Shown piece after piece: positions 48,694 through 56,281 of a stretch of 64,000 bases of DNA. Both the position numbers and the translations under genes were made by a program. The notes beneath the pieces were generated by a model that saw only the letters and a program-made list of their open reading frames with translations, made no database searches and had not been told where the DNA came from. Position 1 is the stretch's first letter. Each line of letters starts with the position of its first letter. Source of the DNA: Hyphomicrobiales bacterium (lineage in GTDB: Bacteria > Pseudomonadota > Alphaproteobacteria > Rhizobiales > Beijerinckiaceae); contig JAIXYZ010000013.1 of assembly GCA_027489955.1 (NCBI GenBank), positions 806,001 to 870,000 of the forward strand, in the 5' to 3' direction.

Positions 48694-48792
48694 TCAGGCG
48701 TCGCGGGCTTCCAGCGCGCACACGGCGAGGAATGCCGCCGCCGCCGCGAGGAACCAGCTGAGGCTGCCGACAGCTTGGATGAGGATGTCCAT
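48694..48792 (-). CDS. Possible 32-residue single-pass membrane peptide
   Basis: A short open frame, ATG to TGA, convergent with the merR-type gene. The predicted peptide starts MDILIQAVGS, has a hydrophobic Ala/Leu/Phe/Val stretch that could span the membrane (LSWFLAAAAAFLAVCAL) and ends in a short polar tail (EARDA). GGAG lies about ten bases before the ATG. Its stop codon and that of the merR-type gene lie in a mirrored 8-base inverted repeat. I recognise no family. It may be chance, but a polar end on a hydrophobic run with a plausible ribosome site is worth recording. Confidence 0.4.
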   Translation of the reverse strand: MDILIQAVGSLSWFLAAAAAFLAVCALEARDA

Positions 48793-48873
48793 GGCGGGAT
48801 AACTCCGGGTCGCTCTGCCTTTCGCAATGCGCGAAAGCCGTCCCGGTTCCCGCCTCCGGTCGAAATTTTGCCG

Positions 48874-49194
48874 TCAGATCGCCGCGTTCTGACCAAGCCC
48901 CAACTTCGCCTCGTCGAGCACCTCGTCGTCGGCCGGGATCGCAAGGTCGGCCGGCGGCGGAAGCTCCATCGTTCCGGCCAGCAGCCTGTCGGCCGTATTG
49001 CGCCGGAAATAGGTATGGATGGCGATGCAGCGTGCGGCGACGGCGGGCGCGGTGCCCAGGCGCTCGGCCACGTCACGCACGGTGATGCGCTGCCCGCCCG
49101 ACGCCGCGACGGTCGCGACGATGGCGGAGAACAGGACGTTGCTGGGCGGAGTGGCGTGGGCGGGGTCGACGATGCTCGAACGGTCGTACGTCAT
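48874..49194 (-). CDS. Hypothetical protein with a possible helix-turn-helix
   Basis: A 106-residue protein I cannot assign to a family. The middle part (ITVRDVAERLGTAPAVAARCIAIHTYFRR) has the spacing of a helix-turn-helix. The C-terminal 35 residues are acidic and Pro-rich (ELPPPADLAIPADDEVLDE). It has normal codon use for the region. It lies between the small convergent ORF and the SRAP gene, in a segment between merR and tRNA-Pro that varies among relatives (inference). Confidence 0.55.
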   Translation of the reverse strand: MTYDRSSIVDPAHATPPSNVLFSAIVATVAASGGQRITVRDVAERLGTAPAVAARCIAIHTYFRRNTADRLLAGTMELPPPADLAIPADDEVLDEAKLGLGQNAAI

Positions 49195-49382
49195 GGCCCG
49201 AAAACCTCCGGCGGTCTCGCCGTTGGCGCGGCTGCCGCACTTTGATTGAACGCCTCGCGGTCCATGCGGATCGTAGCGCCCGGCACGATAGCCAGGCGCA
49301 TTCGCAGGACCGGCGAAGCGGCATGACCCAACGCGCCGCCCGCCATGCGGGTTTCAATCGCGGCCGGTGAATTTTTCGTTGC

Positions 49383-50048
49383 TCAGAAGAGCGTCGGCGC
49401 ACCGGCGCGGAGATCCCGCCCGATCTCGATAAGCGCGCCGTCTGGAAGCGGCCGCTGCAGAGCGCGCGCCTCCGTCCACGGCGCCGTAAGCCATGTCTCG
49501 ATCTCGTCGCTCGTCCGCAGGATGACAGGCATCGCCTTTGGGTGGATGGCCGCGACCTCGGCATTGGGCTCGCACGTGGCGAAGGCGAAGACGTCCGCCG
49601 TCACCGGCCCCTCCTTGACCTTGCGCGTGCCGGTATGGGTCGTCCAGATGCCGGCGAAGGCCGCGAGCGGCCGGTCCTCGCCCAACGCAAACCAGACCGG
49701 CACTTTCCGGCCGGACGCGTCGGTGCCGTATTCGGAGAACGCGTCGAACGGCACGACGCAGCGATGGGCGGGGCCGAGCCAGGCGCGCCAGTGGGGCGAA
49801 GCCGTGTTGCGCACGTTCGTGATGCCGGGATCGGCCTTCCGGCCCTTCAGAAGGAAGGAAGGCGAGGGCATGCCCCACCGTGCCATGGCGAGCTCGCGCA
49901 CCCCGTCCACGCCGTTGCGCACGATCGGTGCCGGATAGTCGGGGTAGATCTCCGGCATCGGGGGCAGGTTGCCGGCAAGGTCGCGCAGCACGCGCGCCAT
50001 CTCCCGGATCGCCTGCTGGCCCTTGGTGAGGCTGTAAAGATTGCACAT
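49383..50048 (-). CDS. SOS response-associated peptidase family protein (SRAP; YedK/HMCES-like)
   Basis: SRAP proteins form a stable thiazolidine bond with abasic sites in single-stranded DNA and so shield them. The 221-residue protein shows the four key features: Cys2 right after the initiating Met (MCNLYS), Asn78 in ITNVRNTAS, Glu106 in FDAFSEYG and His169 in AIHPKAMPVIL. Cys2 becomes the N-terminal nucleophile after Met removal, so the start must be at 50048; the open frame runs further upstream but would bury Cys2. No LexA-type box of the alphaproteobacterial kind is clear upstream. Confidence 0.93.
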   Translation of the reverse strand: MCNLYSLTKGQQAIREMARVLRDLAGNLPPMPEIYPDYPAPIVRNGVDGVRELAMARWGMPSPSFLLKGRKADPGITNVRNTASPHWRAWLGPAHRCVVPFDAFSEYGTDASGRKVPVWFALGEDRPLAAFAGIWTTHTGTRKVKEGPVTADVFAFATCEPNAEVAAIHPKAMPVILRTSDEIETWLTAPWTEARALQRPLPDGALIEIGRDLRAGAPTLF

Positions 50049-50110
50049 GGCCTTGCGAGCCGGACGGCGCGAGGGGAGCCGGCGCCCTCGTGGCCACGGA
50101 GATAAGGAAA

Positions 50111-50188
50111 TGGTCGGAGCGGCGGGATTCGAACCCACGACCCCTAGTCCCCCAGACTAGTGCGCTAACCGGGCTGCGCTACGCTCCG
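50111..50188 (-). tRNA. tRNA-Pro (anticodon GGG)
   Basis: On the minus strand the sequence folds as a full cloverleaf: acceptor CGGAGCG pairs with CGCTCCG, the anticodon stem-loop is CTAGT-CTGGGGG-ACTAG with anticodon GGG, the T arm contains GGTTCGAATCC, and the 3' CCA is encoded. It reads Pro codons CCC/CCU. It follows the merR region, a place where this tRNA is often found in Alphaproteobacteria. Confidence 0.97.
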
Positions 50189-50308
50189 ACGCGGGCCTTA
50201 TAGAAGGTCGCCTCCCGGGGCGCAATCGCCCGCTTGGGCAGTTAAGCAAATGGCGAGGGCCGCAGGCCTAGGATGCCGCCGCTTCCTCCTGAAGACGGCT
50301 TTTCGTCC

Positions 50309-51541
50309 ATGCATGTCATCATCATCCTCGACCATGCCCACGTGAATGGCGGGCAGGCCAAGGTCGCGCTCGACAGCGCCGTCGGGCTGCGCCGCCGGGG
50401 GCACCGGGTCACGGTCTTCGCGGCGGTTGGCCCGGTCGATCCGTCGCTCGCGCAGGCGGGCGTCGAGGTCGTCTACCTCGGTCAGTCGGACGTGCATTCC
50501 ACGGGCTCCAAGCTCGCCTTCGCGGTCCAGGCCCTGTGGAACGTGGAGGCGGCCGCAGCGCTCCGGCGCCTGCTCGACGGGTGCGATCCGGCGGACACGA
50601 TGATCCATGTCCATGGCTGGGCGAAGGCCCTCTCGCCCGCCATCGGCCGGCCCATCGCCGCCTCCGGCCTGCCGAGCGTCTACACGATGCACGAGTTCTT
50701 CCTCGTGTGCCCCAATGGCGGGTTCTACATCTATCCGCGCCAGGAGGTGTGCCGGCTCGCTCCCATGTCTGCGGCCTGCATCGCCACCAATTGCGATTCG
50801 CGGTCCTATCCGCGCAAGGCCTGGCGCGTTGCCCGTCAGTTCGGGCTGAACCATGTGAGCCGCCTGAAGGACGCCGCGCGCCACGTCATCACGATAAGCC
50901 GTCTGCAATATGACGTCACCCACCCCTACATGCCGGCCGACACCGTCTGGCATCGGGTCGACAACCCGATCGACGCGGACGATCCGGGGCCGAAGGCGCC
51001 GGGCGCCGCAGGGCCTTTCCTGTATGTCGGGCGTCTCTCCCCCGAAAAGGGCGTGCACCTGTTCCTGGAAGCCGCCCGGCGCCTGGGGATCGAGGCGCAT
51101 GTGGCGGGCGACGGGCCGAGTGCGGAGGAACTGCGCGCCGCCTATCCGCAGGCACGGTTCCTCGGCTGGAAGAACGGCGCCGAGGTCCGCGCGCTCATGC
51201 GTGAGGCGCGCGCGCTGGTGTTCCCGTCCGTCTGGTACGAGGGCCAGCCGCTCACCGTTTACGAGGCGCTCGCCATGGGAACGCCCGTGATCGTCAGCGA
51301 CGCCTGCGCCGGGCGCGAGGCTGTCGAGCACGGCGTCACCGGCCTGCATTTCCCCAGCCAGAACGTGGACGGCCTGGCGGCCGCCTTGGCGCGGCTGTCG
51401 GATGACGATGTGGCGCGGGAGATGGGGCAGGCGGCCTACGCGCGCTACTGGGCGCGGCCGCTCTCCCTCGAGCGGTATCTGGACCGGCTCGAGGAGGTCT
51501 ACGCCGCGGTGCGCGCGGGACTTCCCGCGGCGGCCGGATAG
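50309..51541 (+). CDS. Glycosyltransferase family 4 protein (exopolysaccharide)
   Basis: A 410-residue retaining GT-B glycosyltransferase. The N-terminal Rossmann domain has HVNGGQAKVALDSAVGLRRRGH. The C-terminal domain has FLYVGRLSPEKGVHLFLEAA, the nucleotide-sugar loop VFPSVWYEGQPLTVYEALAMGTPVI and EAVEHGVTGLHF. The middle has several Cys (VCPNGGFY, EVCRL, AACIATNC), a pattern seen in some GT4 enzymes. The start at 50309 gives a compact N-terminus (MHVIIILDHAH); an in-frame ATG at 50273 would add 12 residues. It likely adds one sugar to the lipid-linked repeat unit. Its last 43 bases overlap the convergent polymerase gene. Confidence 0.88.
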   Translation: MHVIIILDHAHVNGGQAKVALDSAVGLRRRGHRVTVFAAVGPVDPSLAQAGVEVVYLGQSDVHSTGSKLAFAVQALWNVEAAAALRRLLDGCDPADTMIHVHGWAKALSPAIGRPIAASGLPSVYTMHEFFLVCPNGGFYIYPRQEVCRLAPMSAACIATNCDSRSYPRKAWRVARQFGLNHVSRLKDAARHVITISRLQYDVTHPYMPADTVWHRVDNPIDADDPGPKAPGAAGPFLYVGRLSPEKGVHLFLEAARRLGIEAHVAGDGPSAEELRAAYPQARFLGWKNGAEVRALMREARALVFPSVWYEGQPLTVYEALAMGTPVIVSDACAGREAVEHGVTGLHFPSQNVDGLAAALARLSDDDVAREMGQAAYARYWARPLSLERYLDRLEEVYAAVRAGLPAAAG

Positions 51542-52800
51542 CGGGCCCGCCCCGCGCGAACCTCTCCGTCTAGCCAGATCCGCCGCGCCGCTTCCAGGCC
51601 CCAGACCATGCCGATCAGCATGTAGACGTGGCGCCAATGGTCGATGTCGATCTGCAGCGCCTGCAGGAAGAACATCATCAGCGCCGGCCACGCCACCTGC
51701 GCCAGCGGCCGGAACGGGGAGGGCGACAGGCACAGCCGGAAGCCCACCCAGGCCGAGGCGAGCGCCAGCCCGATGAAGGCGAACCCGCCCATCCAGCCGT
51801 AGGATGCGAAGGCGTTGATGTACGAATTGTGCGGGTCCAGATCGAAATAGACCCGGAAGCGCAAGGGGCCGAGCCCGTTGGGCGCCTCCAGCAGCATGGG
51901 AAGCGAGCGGAGCTGGTTTCCGAAGCGGCCGGTCTCGCCCTCGTCGTAGTCCTGCGTCACCGTCGCGCGCTTGGCGAAGATCTCGCCGACTTCCGGGATC
52001 GAGATGAGCGCGGCGACCGCCAGCGACGCGGCGGTGAGCGTGACGGCGCCCAGAAGCACGATCCGCCGGCGCGTCCGCCCGCGTCCGGCGGTGATGAAGG
52101 TCAGCAGGATCATCGTGAAGGACGAGACGATCGTTCCGCCCCAGGAGCCCCGGGAGAACGACAGGAGGATGCCCGACAGGATGACGAGCAGCATGAGGAA
52201 GGCGAGGATCGGCCGGCGCGTCCGCCCCGTCAGCAGCCCGTGCATGAGGTAGAGCGCGCCGGGCGTGAGGAAGGAGCCGAACACGTTCGGATCCTTGAAC
52301 GTGCCGGAGGCCCGGTCGTACATCGAGAACGTCTCGCCAAGCCCCGCAATGTCGAAATAGCCGATGATGCCGCAGATCGCGGTGAAGACGCAGCTCACCG
52401 CATAGGCGCGGAAGGCCAGCGTCATGCGCGCCACCGTGTCCTCGCGGAAGAACAGCGCGAAGAACACCGAGGTGATGGCAAGGTACAGCGACTGCACCAT
52501 GAACGTCACCGACAGCGGCTCGTCGAAGTAGGGGATCAGGCTGATGAAGCCGCCCAGGTTGTAGAAGAGCAGCAGCGTCACGGGCACCAGGTGGTACACC
52601 GAGATGCGCAAGCCGATCATGAACCAGATGAGCAGCGTCAGCGGTGCCAGGAGGTCGTAGGGCGAGGGCTCGATGAAAGCCCAGGACGCGAAGAAGATGA
52701 AGAGCGCGAACAGCCCGTAGCCGATCTTCGTCGCAACGAGCCGAAGGGGGACATGCGCCAGTCCCCCGGTGCGGCCGACGCTGTCGGCGGCGGAGCTCAA
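51499..52800 (-). CDS. O-antigen polymerase/ligase-like multi-spanning protein (Wzy/WaaL fold)
   Basis: A 433-residue inner-membrane protein with about ten to twelve helices. A large periplasmic loop contains the RASGTFKDPNVFGSF region, and a second conserved spot is LDPHNSYINAFASYGWMGG, both typical of Wzy_C polymerases and WaaL ligases. It probably joins repeat units of the exopolysaccharide made by this locus. The start is TTG at 52800, sharing TTGA with the stop of the sugar-phosphate transferase gene, so it is translationally coupled. The frame is open far upstream, but that part lies over the transferase gene. Confidence 0.85.
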   Translation of the reverse strand: MSSAADSVGRTGGLAHVPLRLVATKIGYGLFALFIFFASWAFIEPSPYDLLAPLTLLIWFMIGLRISVYHLVPVTLLLFYNLGGFISLIPYFDEPLSVTFMVQSLYLAITSVFFALFFREDTVARMTLAFRAYAVSCVFTAICGIIGYFDIAGLGETFSMYDRASGTFKDPNVFGSFLTPGALYLMHGLLTGRTRRPILAFLMLLVILSGILLSFSRGSWGGTIVSSFTMILLTFITAGRGRTRRRIVLLGAVTLTAASLAVAALISIPEVGEIFAKRATVTQDYDEGETGRFGNQLRSLPMLLEAPNGLGPLRFRVYFDLDPHNSYINAFASYGWMGGFAFIGLALASAWVGFRLCLSPSPFRPLAQVAWPALMMFFLQALQIDIDHWRHVYMLIGMVWGLEAARRIWLDGEVRAGRARYPAAAGSPARTAA

Positions 52801-54311
52801 TAGGCGCTCTCGGTCTTGAGCAGCGCGAAGGGCGTGGCGACCACGATGTAGAGGTCGAACAGGACGGACCAGTTCTCGATGTAGAACAGGTCGTGCTCCA
52901 CCCGCTTCTGGATCTTCTCCTCGGTGTCGGTCTCGCCGCGCCAGCCGTTGATCTGCGCCCAGCCGGTGATGCCGGGCTTCACCTTGTGGCGGGCGAAGTA
53001 GCCATCCACGACTTCGTCGTAGAGCCGGCTCTCGGCCTTGGCGTGGACCGCGTGGGGGCGCGGGCCGACCAGCGAAAGGTCGCCCTTGAACACCACGTTG
53101 AAGAGCTGCGGCAGCTCGTCGATGGATGTCTTGCGGATGAAGCGGCCGACGCGCGTGACACGGGGATCGCCCTTCGTCACGAGCTTGGACGCGGTCGCGT
53201 CCGACTTGTCGGCATACATCGAGCGGAACTTGAAGACCTCGATCAGCTCGTTGTTGAAGCCGTAGCGCCGCTGCCGGAAGAAGACGGGGCCGGGGCTGTC
53301 GAGCTTCACCGCGATGGCGGTCGCGACGAGGATCGGCGAAACGAGGATGAGCAGGAGCGTGCCCACCACCTTGTCGAAGACCCACTTGGCGACGACGTCC
53401 CAGTCGGCGATGGGCCGGTCGAACACGTCCAGGACCGGGACGTTGCCGAGATAGGAGTAGGCGCGGGGGCGCAGCCGCAGCCGACTCGTATGCGCCGACA
53501 GCCGGATATCGGTGGGCAGGACCCACAGCTTGCGCAGCATCTGGAGGATGCGCGATTCCGCAGAGATCGGCAGCGTGAAGACGATCAGATCGACCTTGGT
53601 TCGCCTGGCGAACTCGACGAGATCGTCCACTGTGCCGAGCTTGGGGTAGCCGGCGACGCGCTCGGGCGAGCGCTCGTCGTCGCGGTCGTCGAAGATGCCG
53701 CAGATATGCAGGCCGTGGTGGTCCTCGCCGTCCAGCGCCTTCAGGAAGGTCTCTCCGGCCTCACCGCCGCCGACGATCGCCGTGCGCCGGTCGAGACGGC
53801 CGGCCTTGGCGAGCCGGCGGACCTGGATCGTCACGACGGCCCGCGCCGCCACCAGGCACATGCCGCCTCCGACGAACCAGCCGAGCAGCCAGACGCGGGA
53901 GAACGCATCGCCGATCTTGGCGAAGAACAGCATGGCGAGCGCCATGCAGAACACCATCGTCCAGCCGCCGACCACGCGAACGAGCTGGGGAATGACCTGC
54001 CGCAGCGTGCCGATGCCGTAGAGACCGAGCGCCTGGAACACGAGGGTCGTCAGGCCGCCCACGATGAGGATGCCACCGACATAGCCGGTGCCGAGATCGT
54101 TGATGCCCAGATACGTGAAATGCACCGCATAGCCGGTCGCCATCACGAGCAGGAACTCGATGGCCCGCACGATGCCGCTCAGCACCACGGGCGAGAGGGC
54201 GGGGGTGACATCCTCCGCGGCGGCACGCTCGGCCGCCGGCGACAGCCGGCGCGCCGGACCGGGCTGGCCGGAAGGCGTCTTCATCAGGTCGCGAACGTCA
54301 TAGGCCGTCAT
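52797..54311 (-). CDS. Undecaprenyl-phosphate glucose phosphotransferase-type initiating enzyme
   Basis: This polyprenyl-phosphate sugar-1-phosphate transferase starts repeat-unit synthesis. The 504-residue protein has four or five N-terminal helices, a CoA-binding-like middle domain (VGGGEAGETFLKALDG, about residue 180) and a C-terminal bacterial sugar transferase domain with GFNNELIEVFKFRSMY, TRVGRFIRKTSIDELPQLFNV, LVGPRPHAV and GITGWAQINGWRGET. The size and domains match the WcaJ/ExoY-like group that uses UDP-glucose or UDP-galactose; the exact sugar is not certain. Confidence 0.92.
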   Translation of the reverse strand: MTAYDVRDLMKTPSGQPGPARRLSPAAERAAAEDVTPALSPVVLSGIVRAIEFLLVMATGYAVHFTYLGINDLGTGYVGGILIVGGLTTLVFQALGLYGIGTLRQVIPQLVRVVGGWTMVFCMALAMLFFAKIGDAFSRVWLLGWFVGGGMCLVAARAVVTIQVRRLAKAGRLDRRTAIVGGGEAGETFLKALDGEDHHGLHICGIFDDRDDERSPERVAGYPKLGTVDDLVEFARRTKVDLIVFTLPISAESRILQMLRKLWVLPTDIRLSAHTSRLRLRPRAYSYLGNVPVLDVFDRPIADWDVVAKWVFDKVVGTLLLILVSPILVATAIAVKLDSPGPVFFRQRRYGFNNELIEVFKFRSMYADKSDATASKLVTKGDPRVTRVGRFIRKTSIDELPQLFNVVFKGDLSLVGPRPHAVHAKAESRLYDEVVDGYFARHKVKPGITGWAQINGWRGETDTEEKIQKRVEHDLFYIENWSVLFDLYIVVATPFALLKTESAY

Positions 54312-54427
54312 GGATGCGGGTCCGGACTTGCGGCGAGGCGCTGCTGGGCGCCCTCGATCGGCGTTGCGGGTGCAACCTTAAGGGGCAAGGGTCACGGAAG
54401 GTTTAACCGGACGCTCGAATGCGATGT

Positions 54428-55555
54428 TCAGCGCCGCGCCGCCATGGCGGTCGCGTAGCCCTCGAGCACCCCGTCGACCATGGCCTTCAGCGAGAAGTTC
54501 CGGCCGACGAAGTCCGCCAGCTGCGCCGCGCGCTGCCGCAAGTCGGCCTCATCCGCTTTCAGCGCGTCCGACAGGGCCGCGGCCAGCGCGTCCGCATCGT
54601 CGGGCGGGATCAGCCTGTCGCCGAACGGGCCGAAGATTTCCGGGATGCCGCCGGCATGCGTGGACACCAACGGTTGCGCCGCAGCGGCCGCCTCCAGGAT
54701 GACATAGGGCAGGGATTCGGCGCGCGAGGGCACGACCATGATCCGCGCCCTGGCGAGCGCCGCCCGGATCGGGCCGGGTCCATCGAACGTGACCTGGGAG
54801 GTCAGGCCGAGCGCCTCGGCGCGCTGCTTGAGCGCCGCTTCCTCGGGGCCGGAACCGACGAGGAGCAGGCTCGGGCTGCTGTTCTCCCGCGCCCTGAGGA
54901 TGACGAGCGCCTCCAGCAGCGTGTCGATGCCCTTGGCGAAGCGGAGTTCGCCCAGATAGAGCAGGTCGAACGGGTCCTGCATCGGCGTGATGGGCACGAG
55001 CTCGTGCTCGTAGATGCCGTTGTGGACCACGCGGACCGGAACGTCCGTCTCGCCGACCGCCTCGCGCAGGCGATTCGCGATGAACGCGCTCTCGCACATG
55101 AAGAGGTCCGTTCGCCGCGCCATCAGGCGCTCGACGCCCATGTAGACGCGGTGCGCCGTGGAGCCGGGGAAGTAATTGAAGCTGCCGCCGTGGGGCGTGT
55201 AGATGCGCACTGGCCGCCCGATGCCGCCCAGGCATCCGGCCGCGCGGGCATAGACGCCGCCCTTGGACCCGTGACCGTGCAGCACGTCCGGGCGCAGCGC
55301 CTTGCAATGGGCCCGCAGGTCCATCAACGCGCGGATATCGCCGAAGCCCGGATTGCGGGCGATGGGAATGCGCTTCAGGCCCAGCGTGAGCCTGGGCTCC
55401 AGTTCCGCCAGCGCGGCGTCGGAGCGAGGCCCGCCCGTGGTCGAGTCGCAGAAGATGCCGACGTCGTGGCCCCGCGCGATCTGCTCGCGGGCGAGATCGA
55501 GCACGTGGCGGAACAGGCCGCCCAGCGGGGCGCGGAAGACGTGGATGATGCGCAA
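54428..55555 (-). CDS. Glycosyltransferase family 4 protein (exopolysaccharide)
   Basis: A 375-residue GT-B enzyme: FRAPLGGLFRHVLDLAREQIARGHDV at the N-terminus, YTPHGGSFNYFPGS in the acceptor region, LLYLGELRFAKGIDTLLEAL opening the C-terminal domain, and the donor-binding VPSRAESLPYVILEAAAAAQPLV with STHAGGIPEI. The LHGHGSKGGVYAR stretch is typical of enzymes in polysaccharide loci. It lies 34 bases after the Wza-like gene and 116 bases before the initiating transferase gene, all in the same direction. Confidence 0.9.
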   Translation of the reverse strand: MRIIHVFRAPLGGLFRHVLDLAREQIARGHDVGIFCDSTTGGPRSDAALAELEPRLTLGLKRIPIARNPGFGDIRALMDLRAHCKALRPDVLHGHGSKGGVYARAAGCLGGIGRPVRIYTPHGGSFNYFPGSTAHRVYMGVERLMARRTDLFMCESAFIANRLREAVGETDVPVRVVHNGIYEHELVPITPMQDPFDLLYLGELRFAKGIDTLLEALVILRARENSSPSLLLVGSGPEEAALKQRAEALGLTSQVTFDGPGPIRAALARARIMVVPSRAESLPYVILEAAAAAQPLVSTHAGGIPEIFGPFGDRLIPPDDADALAAALSDALKADEADLRQRAAQLADFVGRNFSLKAMVDGVLEGYATAMAARR

Positions 55556-55589
55556 TGGGTCCTCCGCCTGCTGCGTCCGCCGGCTGCGT

Positions 55590-56168
55590 TCAGAACCAGC
55601 GTTCCCGGATCACGATCGTGTCTCCGGGACGCACGGGGGTTTCGATCGGCACGCGCACCGTGACCGTGCGGCCGGAGACGGTCCGCGTCACCTCGGCGTA
55701 GCGCTGGTCGCCGCGGGGCGAGAACCCGCCCGCGATGGCGACCGCCTTCTGCACCGTGATGCCGTTCACGAACGGATACTGGCCGGACGTCGTGACCTCG
55801 CCGAGAATGAAGAACGGACGGTAAGTATCGACGTCGACGGTGACTTTCGGCTCGCGAATAAAGCCCGACCGCAGCCGGCCCTCGATGGCCCGCGCCAGAT
55901 CCTGCGTGGTCGTGCCGGCGGCCGCCACCTGGCCGACGAGCGGCATGGCGATGCGGCCGGTGCCGTCCACCGTGTAGATATTGGAGAGGTTGTCCTGGCC
56001 GAACACGATGACCCGGAGCTTGTCGCCGCTGCCCAGGCGATAGGGCGCCTGGGCGGAGGCGGCGAATTCCGGCGGGGGCGCATGACCCGCGCAGGCAGCC
56101 AGCGTCGCGGCCGTGAGGGCGGCGCAGATGAGGCGCGTCAGCGGACGTGGGACTCGGCGTGTCGGCAT
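55590..56168 (-). CDS. Polysaccharide biosynthesis/export lipoprotein (Wza/KpsD-like, short form)
   Basis: A 192-residue outer-membrane auxiliary protein. It has a lipoprotein signal (LAAC, Cys26), a Poly_export domain (YRLGSGDKLRVIVFGQDNLSNIYTVD and the following 60 residues) and one SLBB domain (FILGEVTTSGQYPFVNGITVQKAVAIAGG). E. coli Wza is about 380 residues with more domains; this short type lacks the C-terminal helix that forms the outer-membrane pore, so another protein may complete the channel. The ATG at 56168 is preferred to one 11 codons upstream because the signal peptide then begins normally. Confidence 0.92.
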   Translation of the reverse strand: MPTRRVPRPLTRLICAALTAATLAACAGHAPPPEFAASAQAPYRLGSGDKLRVIVFGQDNLSNIYTVDGTGRIAMPLVGQVAAAGTTTQDLARAIEGRLRSGFIREPKVTVDVDTYRPFFILGEVTTSGQYPFVNGITVQKAVAIAGGFSPRGDQRYAEVTRTVSGRTVTVRVPIETPVRPGDTIVIRERWF

Positions 56169-56281
56169 CGTGGATTTTGGATAGGGCAGGATGGTTAACA
56201 AGACTTGAGCGCGCGCAAGGCCCCGGCTTAACGGCCCGGAAACCTTAATGAGGTGTGATGGCCCCGATCATGGAGCGTTCA

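Noticed and set aside
49195-49382. Possible small gene between the 106-residue protein and SRAP
   Set aside because: No frame with a start, a ribosome site and reasonable composition was found in the 188 bases.
50111-50188. tRNA-Pro as an attachment site of an island holding the EPS genes
   Set aside because: The 3' end of the tRNA faces away from the EPS locus, no integrase is present, and no repeat of the tRNA end was noticed.
56169-56281. CtrA-type TTAA-N7-TTAA site between the Wza-like and Wzz-like genes
   Set aside because: Two TTAA words are present but 13 bases apart, not seven.
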